Shown: positions 24,764 through 36,240 of the stretch, piece by piece | Position numbering within the stretch: position 1 is the stretch's first letter | Layout: the number at the start of each line of letters is the position of its first letter | NCBI RefSeq assembly: GCF_900112865.1 | Contig: NZ_FONH01000002.1 | Span: 354,713-418,712, forward strand | Direction of reading: 5' to 3' | Source: Dyella marensis | Lineage (GTDB): Bacteria > Pseudomonadota > Gammaproteobacteria > Xanthomonadales > Rhodanobacteraceae | Length of the DNA stretch: 64,000 bases | The notes under the pieces: generated by a model | Told to the model about the DNA's origin: nothing | The model's input: only the letters and a program-made list of their open reading frames with translations | The model's database searches: none | Program-made: the position numbers and the translations under genes

Positions 24764-26068
24764 CTATGCAGCGTGCAGATCGAAACCGCAACCGTTGGCC
24801 AGCTCCATGAACCCCGGGAATGACGTGGCCACGTTCGCGCAATCCGCGATGCGGATCGGCTCCTGCGCCACCAGGCCGGCCACGGCAAAGCTCATCGCGA
24901 TGCGATGGTCGCCATGGCTGTCCACCTCGCCGCCACGCAGCGCGCCGCCCTCGATGATGGCGCCGTCCGGCGTTTCCTCAATGCGCGCACCGATCGCCTT
25001 CATGCCGGCAGCCATGGTCGCGATGCGGTCGGATTCCTTCACGCGCAATTCGGCCGCTCCACGCACCACAGTGCGGCCCTGCGCCACCGCAGCGGCAATG
25101 AACAGCGCGGGGAACTCGTCGATCATGTCCGGCACCAGCGCCTCCGGCAGCTCGACGCCGTGCAGCGGCGCATGACGGACGATCAGGTCGCCGACCGGCT
25201 CGCCGCCGCTTTCGCGCTGGTTTTCCACCGCGATATCCGCGCCCATCAGACGCAGCGCCTGCAGCAATCCGGTGCGCCGCGGATTCAGGCCCACCGCCGG
25301 CAGGCGCAGTTCGGCACCCGGCACGATGCTGCCGGCGACCAGGAAAAACGCCGCCGAGGAGAAATCCGCCGGCACCTCCACGTCGGTGGCGCGCAGGCGA
25401 TGGCCGCCGCTGAGGCGCGCGCGGCCCGGTTCGAACTCGATCGGCCAGCCGAACGCCGCCAGCATGCGCTCGGTGTAGTCGCGCGTCGGATGCGGCTCGA
25501 TCACTTCCGTCTCGCCTTGCGCATACAGGCCGGCGAGCAGCAGCGCCGACTTCACCTGCGCGCTGGCCACCGGCAGCGTGTAGCGGATGCCCTTGAGCGG
25601 CTGGCCGCCGTGCACGCGCAGCGGCGGCAGGCCGTCCTGGGTGTCGATGCGCGCGCCCATCGCGGCCAGCGGCTCGGTGACGCGGCGCATCGGGCGCTTG
25701 GACAGGGATTCATCGCCGACCAGGGTGCTGTCGAAGGCCTGTCCCGCCAGCAGGCCGGCGAGCAGGCGCATGCCCGTGCCGGCGTTGCCGCAGTCCAGCG
25801 CCTGCGCAGTGCCACGCAGGCCATGCAGGCCGACGCCGTCGACGATGCGCTCGCCTTCGCTCGGCGTCTCGATGCGCACGCCGAGCTTCTGCAGCACGGC
25901 GGCGGTGGCACGGGTGTCCTCGCCTTCGAGGAAGCCGCGGATATGCGAGCGGCCTTCGGCCAGCGCGGACAGCATCATCGAACGATGCGAAACGGACTTG
26001 TCGCCTGGCACGCGCACATTGCCGTGCAGCGCGCGGGCGGGCTGGCTCAACCAGTCGAGTCGGGTCAC
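24764..26068 (-). CDS. aroA: 3-phosphoshikimate 1-carboxyvinyltransferase (EPSP synthase)
   Basis: 434 residues, GTG start with GGAG six bases upstream. Motifs: VPGDKSVSHRSMMLSALAEG at the N-terminus, DCGNAGTGMRLLAG (about 92-105), and LRVKESDRI near residue 345. Sixth step of the shikimate pathway. Downstream of serC and pheA, an order seen in many gammaproteobacteria. Confidence 0.96.
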   Translation of the reverse strand: MTRLDWLSQPARALHGNVRVPGDKSVSHRSMMLSALAEGRSHIRGFLEGEDTRATAAVLQKLGVRIETPSEGERIVDGVGLHGLRGTAQALDCGNAGTGMRLLAGLLAGQAFDSTLVGDESLSKRPMRRVTEPLAAMGARIDTQDGLPPLRVHGGQPLKGIRYTLPVASAQVKSALLLAGLYAQGETEVIEPHPTRDYTERMLAAFGWPIEFEPGRARLSGGHRLRATDVEVPADFSSAAFFLVAGSIVPGAELRLPAVGLNPRRTGLLQALRLMGADIAVENQRESGGEPVGDLIVRHAPLHGVELPEALVPDMIDEFPALFIAAAVAQGRTVVRGAAELRVKESDRIATMAAGMKAIGARIEETPDGAIIEGGALRGGEVDSHGDHRIAMSFAVAGLVAQEPIRIADCANVATSFPGFMELANGCGFDLHAA

Positions 26069-26107
26069 GAGAATCTCCGGGCGGCGGCGCGAGGCCGCCG
26101 CAGAAAG

Positions 26108-27196
26108 TCAGGGCAAGGCCACCGGGTAGGAACCGAGCACGCGCACCTGTGCGGCGGCGCCGCCCATTTCCTGCATCGCGGCCTGGATCGGCGCGTCCTG
26201 CACATGGCCGGACACGTCGATGAAGAACGCGTACTGCCACTTGCCGGTATGCGCGGGGCGCGATTCGATGCGGTTGAGGCTGACGTCGTGCTTGGCGAAC
26301 GGGCTGAGCACGTCGTACAGCGCGCCGGGCTTGTCGTTCACCGTGATCAGCAGCGAGGTGCGGTCGTTGCCCGAGGGCGGGAACAGCGAGCGGCCGATCA
26401 CCAGGAAGCGGGTGGTGTTGTCGGCGCGGTCCTCGATGCCGGTGGCGAGAGTCTTCAGGCCATACACGCGGCCGGCGGTCTCGCCGGCGATCGCGGCCGC
26501 ATCGTCGGCATGCCGCGCCATGCGCGCGGCCTCGGCATTGCTGCTGACCGCGATGCACTCGACGTCGGGCAGATTGATGCGCAGCCAGGTCTTGCACTGC
26601 TGCAGCGACTGCGCATGCGCATAGACGCGCTTGATGTCTTCCATCCTGCCGCCCTGCGAATGCAGGCACTGGTGCACGCGCAGCTCGATCTCGCCGCAGA
26701 TGGTGGCCTCGGAGGTGAGGAACATGTCCAGGGTGATCTGGATCATGCCCTGCCCGGAGTTTTCCACCGGCACCACGCCGAAATCGGCATGGCCGGCGGC
26801 GACTTCCTGGAACACCTCCTCGATGCTGCCCAGCGGCAGCCCGTAGGCGGCATGGCCGAAGTGCTTGCGCACGGCCTGTTCGCTGAAGGTGCCCTCGGGG
26901 CCGAGGAAGCCCACCTTGAGGGGATCTTCCTGCGCCAGGCAGGAGGACATGATCTCGCGAAACAGCCGCACCATCTCCGTGTCGGACAAGGGGCCGCGGT
27001 TGCGGTCCACCACCATGCGCAGCACGTGGGCCTCGCGCTCGGGGCGGTAATAGTCGATCGCCGACAGGCCCGCGCCTTTCACACGCGCCACTTCCTGGGC
27101 CCAGCCGGCGCGCTCGGAAATGAGCTCCTGGATCTGGCGGTCGATGCTGTCGATGCGTTCGCGCACCTGTTCGAGCGAGGCTTTGGGTTCGGTCAT
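26108..27196 (-). CDS. pheA: bifunctional chorismate mutase / prephenate dehydratase (P-protein)
   Basis: 362 residues from ATG at 27196 (an upstream TTG is less likely). Chorismate mutase domain at about 1-85 (VRERIDSIDRQIQELISERA), prephenate dehydratase from about 92 (GFLGPEGTFSEQA, VPVENSGQG, and DNTTRFLVIG), and an ACT domain near the end (DKPGALYDVLSPF, RIESRP) for phenylalanine feedback. The dehydratase TRF motif is intact. Makes phenylpyruvate; lies between serC and aroA. Confidence 0.95.
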   Translation of the reverse strand: MTEPKASLEQVRERIDSIDRQIQELISERAGWAQEVARVKGAGLSAIDYYRPEREAHVLRMVVDRNRGPLSDTEMVRLFREIMSSCLAQEDPLKVGFLGPEGTFSEQAVRKHFGHAAYGLPLGSIEEVFQEVAAGHADFGVVPVENSGQGMIQITLDMFLTSEATICGEIELRVHQCLHSQGGRMEDIKRVYAHAQSLQQCKTWLRINLPDVECIAVSSNAEAARMARHADDAAAIAGETAGRVYGLKTLATGIEDRADNTTRFLVIGRSLFPPSGNDRTSLLITVNDKPGALYDVLSPFAKHDVSLNRIESRPAHTGKWQYAFFIDVSGHVQDAPIQAAMQEMGGAAAQVRVLGSYPVALP

Positions 27197-27281
27197 GAGC
27201 GGGGATTCGGGAGTAAAGATGTCCAAACGGGGAAACGCATAGTGCCTGATCGGCGGCGGTAAAAGCGATCAACCATGCCGA

Positions 27282-28367
27282 TCAACCATGTCGCGCGGCG
27301 AAGTCGCGCATGAACTGCACCAGCACCTGCACGGCCTCCAGCGGCACCGCGTTGTACAGCGAGGCGCGCATGCCGCCCAGCGCCTTGTGGCCCTTCAGCG
27401 CGAGCAGGCCGGCGGCTTCGGACTCCTTGAGGAAGTCCGCATCCAACGCGCTGTCGTGCAGGGTGAAGGGCACGTTCATGCGCGAGCGCGCGGCCGGGTC
27501 GATCGGATTGCGGTAGTAGCCGCCCGAACCGTCGATCGCCTGGTACAGCAGCCCGGCCTTGTCGCGGTTGCGGTGCGCCATCGCCTCCAGCCCGCCCTGC
27601 TCCTTCAGCCACTGGAAGGTCAGCCCGGCCAGGTACCAGCCCCAGGTATTGGGCGTGTTGAGCATCGAATCGTTCGCCGCGTGCTCGGCGTAGCGGAAAA
27701 TCTTCGCCATCGGACGCGCGGCGCGCTGCAGCAGGTCGCGGCGGATGATCATCACCACCAGGCCGGAGGGGCCGATGTTCTTCTGCGCGCCGGCGTAGAT
27801 CAGGCCGAAGCGGCTGACATCCAGCGGTTCGGCCAGGATGTTGGAGGACATGTCCGCCACCAGCGGCACCTCGCCCACCTCGGGCACGTCGTGGTACTCG
27901 ACGCCGTGGATGGTTTCGTTCGGCGTGTAGTGCACGTAGGCGGCACGCGGATCCAGCTGCCAGCTCGCGCGCGGCGGCAGGCGCAGGTACTGCTCGTTCC
28001 TGCTGCTCGCCGCGACATTGACGCGCACGTAGGACGCGGCCTCGCTGGCGGCCTTCTCGCCCCAGTGGCCATTGACGATGTAGTCGGCACTGTCGCCCTC
28101 GCCTGCCAGGTTCAGCGGAATCTGCGCGAAATGCTGGGTGGCGCCGCCCTGCAGGAACAGCACGGCGTAGTCGGCAGGAATCTTCAACAGCTCGCGCAGG
28201 TCGGCTTCGGCCTGCTCGGCCAGCCCGATGAAACGCTTGCCGCGGTGGGACAGTTCCATCACCGAGGCGCCGCTGCCGTTCCAGTCGAGCAGCTCGCGCT
28301 GCGCGCGCTCCAGCACCGCGGTGGGAATCGCGGCCGGTCCCGCGCTGAAGTTCCAGACCCTGCTCAC
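27282..28367 (-). CDS. serC: phosphoserine aminotransferase
   Basis: 361 residues, GTG start ([12 protein letters not shown]). Class V aminotransferase with [21 protein letters not shown] and the PLP lysine in [12 protein letters not shown]. Converts 3-phosphohydroxypyruvate to phosphoserine and also serves pyridoxal phosphate synthesis. First of the serC-pheA-aroA group. Confidence 0.96.
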   Translation of the reverse strand: MSRVWNFSAGPAAIPTAVLERAQRELLDWNGSGASVMELSHRGKRFIGLAEQAEADLRELLKIPADYAVLFLQGGATQHFAQIPLNLAGEGDSADYIVNGHWGEKAASEAASYVRVNVAASSRNEQYLRLPPRASWQLDPRAAYVHYTPNETIHGVEYHDVPEVGEVPLVADMSSNILAEPLDVSRFGLIYAGAQKNIGPSGLVVMIIRRDLLQRAARPMAKIFRYAEHAANDSMLNTPNTWGWYLAGLTFQWLKEQGGLEAMAHRNRDKAGLLYQAIDGSGGYYRNPIDPAARSRMNVPFTLHDSALDADFLKESEAAGLLALKGHKALGGMRASLYNAVPLEAVQVLVQFMRDFAARHG

Positions 28368-28448
28368 GTGCGACGCCTTATGAAGGGAATAAGCACCGCA
28401 TTATGCCGCGCCGCAACAACCCAGCGTCAACCGTAGAAAACCGTTGCG

Positions 28449-29219
28449 TTAGAAACGAACGAGCAGGATCAGCGCGATACCCAAGGCCAGCACGGCGGCC
28501 GTGACGATCAGCCACCACACTTCGCCGCGCGGTCCGGCGTCTTCTTCCGGCAGGTGCGAGGGTTCGGGCGGAGGCGGCGGCAACTCGGGCTCGCGCTCCA
28601 TGCCGGGGGCGTCGACCAGGAAGCGATGCATGGCCAGCCCGATCTGGTCCCCTGGGTGCAGCGCGACGCGCTCGACCGGCGCACCGTTGACGCGCAGCGG
28701 ATAGCGCTCCGAAGCCTGCAGCGATTCCAGCCACACCTGCCCGTCTTTCCAGGCCAGCCGGAACGAGGCCGTCTCGTCCTGCGGCAGCTCCAGCGGATAG
28801 CGGCCGAGCGGGCCGAATTCGAGCACGCCGTCGACCGCGATCACCTTGCCCGACAGTGGCCCGCCCATCGCCCGCAGCGCCACCGCGCAACGGGCCGCAT
28901 CCGACACTCCCTCGAGCGGGGGGCGGGCAGCGGGCTGTTCGTCGGAGCACAGCAGCATGCGGCAATCGCCGACGCTCAGGATGTCGCCGGGACGCAGCAG
29001 CGCCCGTTCGCGCACCGGCCGGGCGTTGACGTAGATGCGGTTCCCCTGCGGCAACACCTGCAGCACCCAGCCGCGGCGGTCCAGCTGGATGCGCAGATGG
29101 TGGCTGCCGGCCTGCCTGACGGCCAGCACCAGATCGTTGTCGGGCGCGCTGCCGATCCTCAGCAGCGGCTGCTCCCAACGAAAATCTTCGCGGGCCGAAT
29201 GAGGAAACTCGATGCGCAT
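28449..29219 (-). CDS. FHA-domain membrane-anchored protein
   Basis: 256 residues. N-terminal FHA domain (LRIGSAPDNDLVL, then GSHHLRIQ, VNARPV) and a second degenerate FHA-like unit (about 128-205, YPLRVNGAPVERVALHPGDQIGL). A Pro/Glu linker follows and one C-terminal membrane helix (VWWLIVTAAVLALGIALIL), so the recognition domain faces the cytoplasm. Known: FHA domains bind phosphothreonine or act as scaffolds. No kinase gene is adjacent. Confidence 0.85.
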   Translation of the reverse strand: MRIEFPHSAREDFRWEQPLLRIGSAPDNDLVLAVRQAGSHHLRIQLDRRGWVLQVLPQGNRIYVNARPVRERALLRPGDILSVGDCRMLLCSDEQPAARPPLEGVSDAARCAVALRAMGGPLSGKVIAVDGVLEFGPLGRYPLELPQDETASFRLAWKDGQVWLESLQASERYPLRVNGAPVERVALHPGDQIGLAMHRFLVDAPGMEREPELPPPPPEPSHLPEEDAGPRGEVWWLIVTAAVLALGIALILLVRF

Positions 29220-29360
29220 CTGTGAACCAGTCTAGAGACCGCGGCGACTCTAGCAGATAGACGCGTCCGCTCCATGCGACCCGCGCTGAATGCCGCGCGT
29301 TCGCTGCGCCATGCGCACTCATCGCCGCTAATATGCATGGTTTCCCTGCAGGAACCTGTC

Positions 29361-29636
29361 ATGCCGAAGATCGACATCCGCCGCCCGCACCAGCTTTCCG
29401 TGCCCGAGGCCCGCGCCGTGGTCGAACAGGTGGCGGCGCGCATGCGCGAGAAGTTCGGCATGGAAGGCCAGTGGCAGGGCGACACCCTCAGCTTCCAGCG
29501 CCCCGGGGTCAACGGCTCGATCGAGGTCGAGGCGGACGCCATCCAGGTCCGGGCCGAGCTGGGCATGATGCTGGCCCCGCTTAAGGGCATGGTCGAGCAG
29601 GAGATCCGCCGCAAGCTGGACGAACACTTCGGCTGA
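29361..29636 (+). CDS. polyhydroxyalkanoic-acid-system family protein
   Basis: 91 residues from ATG (MPKIDIRRPHQLS) with AGGAA upstream; the longer frame overlaps the divergent FHA promoter. Family marks: LSVPEARAVVEQVAARM, then GDTLSFQRPGVNGSIEV and a final helix VEQEIRRKLDEHFG. Known: DUF-type cytosolic family named for PHA granule gene clusters but widespread outside them; no PHA synthase is here. Confidence 0.8.
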   Translation: MPKIDIRRPHQLSVPEARAVVEQVAARMREKFGMEGQWQGDTLSFQRPGVNGSIEVEADAIQVRAELGMMLAPLKGMVEQEIRRKLDEHFG

Positions 29637-29719
29637 TGAATCTTTAACCATCCGCCATTCCGTGGCATACTCGCCCGCTTGCGCGGCCGCGACGGCCGCT
29701 CCCTTACCGACCGGAACGC

Positions 29720-29938
29720 ATGGCCAAAGACGACGTCATCGAAATGGAAGGCACGGTCATGGAGACCCTGCCGAACACCATGTTCCGCGTGCAGCTGGAA
29801 AACGGGCACGTGATCACCGCCCACATTTCCGGCCGCATGCGCAAGCACTACATCCGCATCCTCACCGGCGACAAGGTGAAGGTGGAGATGACTCCGTACG
29901 ACCTGACCAAGGGTCGTATCACCTATCGCATGAAGTGA
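29720..29938 (+). CDS. infA: translation initiation factor IF-1
   Basis: 72 residues, exact family length. One S1/OB fold: [20 protein letters not shown], then [21 protein letters not shown] and [18 protein letters not shown]. Binds the ribosomal A site during initiation. Convergent with clpA and separated by a shared terminator, as in other Xanthomonadales and many gammaproteobacteria. Confidence 0.97.
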   Translation: MAKDDVIEMEGTVMETLPNTMFRVQLENGHVITAHISGRMRKHYIRILTGDKVKVEMTPYDLTKGRITYRMK

Positions 29939-30004
29939 TGACCCGGCCGTCCGCCTGGATGGGCGGGACTGCCGGACCGGCCAGCTGGCCGGGTTCCGAA
30001 AACG

Positions 30005-30034
30005 AAAAGGCCGCGCTGAGCGCGGCCTTTTCTT
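30005..30034. terminator. bidirectional terminator between infA and clpA
   Basis: Perfect twelve-base arms AAAAGGCCGCGC and GCGCGGCCTTTT around a three-base loop, with T-rich flanks on both strands. Confidence 0.85.
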
Positions 30035-30056
30035 TCTGCCTTGCCGAAACCGCGGC

Positions 30057-32327
<2,271 letters not shown>

Positions 32328-32390
32328 CCGGACCTTCTCCGCTTGGATGGCAGGGCGGCTAGCGCCGCGATGACCACGAAATGGGGGCGC

Positions 32391-32717
32391 TCACAGCTTT
32401 TCCATAGTGCATAGCAACGGATGCTGATGGGCACGTGAATATTCGTTCACCTGGGTCACCTTGGTTTCGGCCACCTCCCTCGTGAAGACCCCGCACACGC
32501 CCTTGCCGCGAGTATGCACGTGAAGCATCACCTGCACCGCGCGCTCCTGGTCCAGGCTGAAGAAGCTGCGCAGCACCTCCACCACGAAATCCATGGGGGT
32601 GAAATCGTCGTTGAGCAGGACCACCTGGAACAGCGGCGGCCGTGCCACCTCCGGACGGGAGGTTTCCAATGCCAGGCCATGCCCTGTGCCTTGCTCGTGT
32701 TCGGGTTCGTGCGCCAT
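32391..32717 (-). CDS. clpS: ClpS adaptor
   Basis: 108 residues from [10 protein letters not shown]; the upstream extension in frame is not family-like. Core: [20 protein letters not shown], then [20 protein letters not shown]. Known: NDDxTPM residues form the N-degron pocket, and ClpS delivers Leu/Phe/Trp/Tyr N-end substrates to ClpA. Directly upstream of clpA. Confidence 0.96.
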   Translation of the reverse strand: MAHEPEHEQGTGHGLALETSRPEVARPPLFQVVLLNDDFTPMDFVVEVLRSFFSLDQERAVQVMLHVHTRGKGVCGVFTREVAETKVTQVNEYSRAHQHPLLCTMEKL

Positions 32718-32855
32718 GAGTTCCGCTGTCTCGATCTTGTGGCCAGTATACCGCCCGGCTCGCGCGATGGTTTCCGCGTTCCGGAATAGCACTTTCAGGT
32801 GATGGCACAATGTCATCTTTTCCAGTGCCGGCTTTAGGCGCTATATCCCTCGCCC

Positions 32856-33350
32856 ATGAATGCCTCCCCGAACCCCGTCCCGTCCCCCGTGTGGTGCCCC
32901 CGCGTCACCGTCGCCTGCGTGGTGGCGGACGGCGGGCGCTATCTGATGGTGGAGGAAGAAGTGAATGGCCGGCTGGCCTACAACCAGCCGGCCGGCCATC
33001 TGGACGATGGCGAAAGCCTGATCACCGCTGCCGTGCGCGAAACGCTGGAGGAAACCGGCTGGACGGTCGAGCTCGACGCACTGGTCGGCGTACACCAATG
33101 GCGCAGCACCGAGCATGGCCACGGCGTGCTGCGTTTCAGCTTTGCCGCCAGCCCGGTCAAGCACGATCCGGCCCGCCCGCTGGACAGCGGCATCCGCCGC
33201 GCGCTGTGGCTGACCCGCGCCGAGGTGGCCGCGCTGGGCGACCGGCTGCGCAGCCCGCTGGTGCTCAAGAGCATCGACGCCTGGCTGGCCGGCCAGCGCG
33301 TGCCGCTGTCGGCCCTGAGCAGCCTGCTGCCCGAGGACCGCTATCCGTGA
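32856..33350 (+). CDS. nudJ: Nudix hydrolase (NudJ-like)
   Basis: 164 residues. Nudix box in [20 protein letters not shown] followed by TGW, all catalytic residues present. In E. coli, NudJ (phosphatase of thiamine pyrophosphate and NTPs) is encoded just upstream of mnmA-hflD; the same order here supports the name. The mnmA GTG overlaps its stop. Confidence 0.85.
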   Translation: MNASPNPVPSPVWCPRVTVACVVADGGRYLMVEEEVNGRLAYNQPAGHLDDGESLITAAVRETLEETGWTVELDALVGVHQWRSTEHGHGVLRFSFAASPVKHDPARPLDSGIRRALWLTRAEVAALGDRLRSPLVLKSIDAWLAGQRVPLSALSSLLPEDRYP

Positions 33351-34477
33351 AAGTGATGCTGGGCATCTCCGGCGGCGTCGATTCCTCGGTCGCCGCGCTG
33401 CTGCTGCAACAGGCCGGCCACCAGGTCGAAGGCCTGTTCATGCAGAACTGGGAAGAAGACGAGCGCAACGGCCCCTGCAGCGCCGACGCCGACCGCAAGG
33501 ACGCCGTCGCGGTGTGCGGGCGACTTGGCATCCCGTTCCATGCGCGCAACTTCGCCGCGGAATACTGGGACGGCGTGTTCGAGCATTTCCTCGCCGAATA
33601 CCGCGCCGGCCGCACGCCGAACCCTGACGTGCTGTGCAACCGCGAGATCAAGTTCAAGACCTTCCTCGACGAAGCGCGTGCGCTGGGCGCGGAAAAGATC
33701 GCCACCGGCCACTACGCCCGCGTGGACCAGCGCGACGGGCAATACCGCCTGCTGCGCGCTGTCGACGCGAGCAAGGACCAGACCTATTTCCTGCACGCGC
33801 TCGGCCAGCGCCAGCTGGCGGCCACGCTGTTCCCGGTCGGCGAGATCGAGAAGTCGCAGGTGCGCCGCATGGCGCTGGAAGCGGCCCTGCCCACGCATGC
33901 CAAGAAGGATTCCACCGGCATCTGCTTCATCGGCGAGCGCGACTTCCGCGAATTCCTGAGCCAGTACATCCCGGCCCGCCCCGGCGAGATGCGCACGCCC
34001 GAGGGCGAGCGCATCGGCGAGCACCAGGGCGTCATGTACTACACGCTGGGCCAGCGCAACGGCCTGGGCATCGGCGGTCGCCAGGGCGCCAGCGGCGAGG
34101 CCTGGTACGTGGTCGGCAAGGACGTGCACGCCAACGTGCTGTACGTGGCCCAGGGCGGCGAGAACCACTGGCTGCATTCGCACCGCCTGCATGCCGAAGC
34201 GCCGACCTGGGTCGCCGGCGCCGCGCCCGCCGGCGAATTCCGCTGCACCGCCAAGACGCGCTACCGCCAGCACGACCAGGCCTGCAGCGTGCGCGTCGAT
34301 GCCGACGGCGTCGAGGTCGTGTTCGACGAAGCCCAGCGCGCCGTCACACCCGGCCAATCCGTAGTTTTCTACGATGGCGCGGCCTGCCTCGGCGGCGCCG
34401 TGATCGCCCGCACCGACGCTCCCTACGGCGGCTGGAACGCCGCCCCTGTCCCCGAAGAGTCCGCACAACGTGTTTGA
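33347..34477 (+). CDS. mnmA: tRNA-specific 2-thiouridylase
   Basis: 376 residues from a GTG overlapping the nudJ stop. PP-loop [15 protein letters not shown] at the N-terminus; nucleophile and persulfide cysteines in [12 protein letters not shown] and [13 protein letters not shown]. Thiolates wobble U34 of tRNA-Lys, -Glu and -Gln using the Tus relay and ATP. Confidence 0.96.
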   Translation: MKVMLGISGGVDSSVAALLLQQAGHQVEGLFMQNWEEDERNGPCSADADRKDAVAVCGRLGIPFHARNFAAEYWDGVFEHFLAEYRAGRTPNPDVLCNREIKFKTFLDEARALGAEKIATGHYARVDQRDGQYRLLRAVDASKDQTYFLHALGQRQLAATLFPVGEIEKSQVRRMALEAALPTHAKKDSTGICFIGERDFREFLSQYIPARPGEMRTPEGERIGEHQGVMYYTLGQRNGLGIGGRQGASGEAWYVVGKDVHANVLYVAQGGENHWLHSHRLHAEAPTWVAGAAPAGEFRCTAKTRYRQHDQACSVRVDADGVEVVFDEAQRAVTPGQSVVFYDGAACLGGAVIARTDAPYGGWNAAPVPEESAQRV

Positions 34478-34487
34478 AACCTATGCC

Positions 34488-35111
34488 ATGACCGAGGAGC
34501 GCGTGCTCGCTCTCGCCGGCCTGTTCCAGGCTGCCGCGCTGGCCCAGCAGCTGGCCAACGACGGCCGCTGCGACGAAACCGCGTTCGAGAGCAGCCTGAG
34601 CAGTGTGTTCCGCATCGATGCGCCGTCCGTGGTGAGCGTCTACGGCAAGATCGGCGGCGTGCGCCTGGGCCTGCGCCAGTTGATCGCGCAGCTGGACGAC
34701 ACCGGCCGCGACATGGGCGTCACCCGCATGGCCGTCACGGTGATGCGGCTGGAGCGCAGCCTGTCGCGCCACCGCCACCTGCTGGACGACCTGCAGAAAG
34801 GCATCGTCGCGGCGCAGCGCCAGGTCGAGCATTTCGGCCAGGACTCGCCGCAGGTGGTCAAGCGCCTGGCCGAGCTGTACGCCGCCACGCTGTCCCCGCT
34901 GAAGCCGCGCGTGATGGTCACCGGCAACCCGCAGCAATTGCAGCAGCCGAAGGTGGTCGAGAAGGTGCGTGCCAGCCTGCTGGCGGCGGTGCGCTCGGCG
35001 GTGCTGTGGCGGCAGATCGGCGGGCGCCAGTGGCAGCTGCTGCTGTACCGGCGCCAGTGCAGCATGCTGGCGCGCGGCCTGCTGACCGGGGTGACGCTCG
35101 ACAACGGCTGA
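34488..35111 (+). CDS. hflD: HflD homologue
   Basis: 207 residues from ATG; a GTG at 34470, overlapping the mnmA end, is an alternative. Helical protein with ALAGLFQAAALAQQLANDG and YGKIGGVRLGLRQLIAQLDD, the HflD pattern. Known: in E. coli HflD binds lambda CII and favours lysis; its cellular role is unclear. Follows mnmA as in E. coli. Confidence 0.88.
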   Translation: MTEERVLALAGLFQAAALAQQLANDGRCDETAFESSLSSVFRIDAPSVVSVYGKIGGVRLGLRQLIAQLDDTGRDMGVTRMAVTVMRLERSLSRHRHLLDDLQKGIVAAQRQVEHFGQDSPQVVKRLAELYAATLSPLKPRVMVTGNPQQLQQPKVVEKVRASLLAAVRSAVLWRQIGGRQWQLLLYRRQCSMLARGLLTGVTLDNG

Positions 35112-35117
35112 AGCCGC

Positions 35118-36026
35118 TCAGGCGGCGTCGATCAGCTTCAGTCCCGGACGCTGCCTGGCCAGCTTGCGCAGCAGCTCGGCGAACGCCTGCAGGTCGCTTT
35201 CCCAGGGCGAGGCTTCGCGCCAGTACAGCGCGATCTGCCGGCCCGGCGCCTGGCCCTTGAACTTGGCCAGCGCCACCTCCGGCATCGAGGCCAGCCGCTC
35301 GTGCGCCAGCGCCGGCACCAGGGCGTAGCCGCCGCGCAGGCCGACCAGGGCGGCCAGGCTTTCCAGGCTGACGTCCTGCACATGGCCGCCGCCGAGCACG
35401 TCGTCGGCGCGGCTTTCCGCCATCAGGGTGGCGTCGGCGGCATCGAGCTGTTCCAGGGTCAGGGTGCGGCGGCCAGCCAGCGGATGGTCGGCGCGCAGCA
35501 TCACTTCCCAGGGCTCGAAGAACAGCGGGCGCATGGCGATGCCGCTCACCGGCGGGGCCGGCTGCGCCAGCACCGCGTCCAGCTCGCCTTCCTGCAGGCG
35601 GCGCAGCAGGCCGCGCGGCTTGCCTTCGGACAGGCTCAGCCGGGCGCCCGGGAAATGCTGCGGGAACGGCGCGATCAGATGCGGCAGCAGATATGGCCCC
35701 AGCGTGGCCAGCACGCCCAGCCGCAGCTCGCCGCCGAAGGCGGTCTCGCCCGCACGTGCCGCCTGCTGCAGATGGTCGGCGGCCAGCAGCACCGCATCGA
35801 TCTGCTCCAGCAGGCGCTGCCCGCCGGCGGTGGGCACCACGCGGCGGCCGCCGCGCTCGAACAGCGGCGTACCCAGCGCCTGCTCCACTTTCTGCACCTG
35901 GTGCGACAGGCCCGAGGGACTGATGTGCATGGCGCGCGCCGCGCTGTTGAAGCTGCCGTGGCGGCGCACGGCCTGGACCAGGATCAGGTCGCGCAGGGAG
36001 ACGGCCGATAGGTGGGTGGAAATCAT
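35118..36026 (-). CDS. LysR-family transcriptional regulator
   Basis: 302 residues from ATG at 36026 (the longer upstream frame runs through a repeat). Winged helix at 10-70 (ILVQAVRRHGSFNSAARAMH, SPSGLSHQVQKVEQALGTPLF, ERGGRRVVPTAGG), then a periplasmic-binding-protein-like effector domain. Convergent with hflD, seven bases apart. Target and inducer not visible; no divergently transcribed partner gene. Confidence 0.9.
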   Translation of the reverse strand: MISTHLSAVSLRDLILVQAVRRHGSFNSAARAMHISPSGLSHQVQKVEQALGTPLFERGGRRVVPTAGGQRLLEQIDAVLLAADHLQQAARAGETAFGGELRLGVLATLGPYLLPHLIAPFPQHFPGARLSLSEGKPRGLLRRLQEGELDAVLAQPAPPVSGIAMRPLFFEPWEVMLRADHPLAGRRTLTLEQLDAADATLMAESRADDVLGGGHVQDVSLESLAALVGLRGGYALVPALAHERLASMPEVALAKFKGQAPGRQIALYWREASPWESDLQAFAELLRKLARQRPGLKLIDAA

Positions 36027-36113
36027 CCTGCTGCCTGCGCCTCGTCGCCGCCCCGCATCGAGGCGGCGCAAAGCATAAACGACGAAGCCCGGCATGCGCC
36101 GGGCTCTTGAAAG

Positions 36114-36231
36114 CCCCTCTCCCATCGGGAGAGGGGTTGGGGTGAGGGTACGGCCGGAGCGCAAGAGTGATATGCACCGCTCCGGCCGAACCCTCATCCG
36201 GCTGCCGCCACCTTCTCCCGATGGGAGAAGG
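36114..36231. repeat. compound inverted repeat downstream of acnB
   Basis: Three hairpins in a row: CCCCTCTCCC/GGGAGAGGGG (36114-36136), an eleven-base perfect pair CGGCCGGAGCG/CGCTCCGGCCG in the middle, and CCTTCTCCC/GGGAGAAGG (36211-36231). A related element lies after acnA (41962-42142). Likely a dispersed REP-type element that may also end acnB transcription. Confidence 0.75.
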
Positions 36232-36240
36232 ATTCCACGA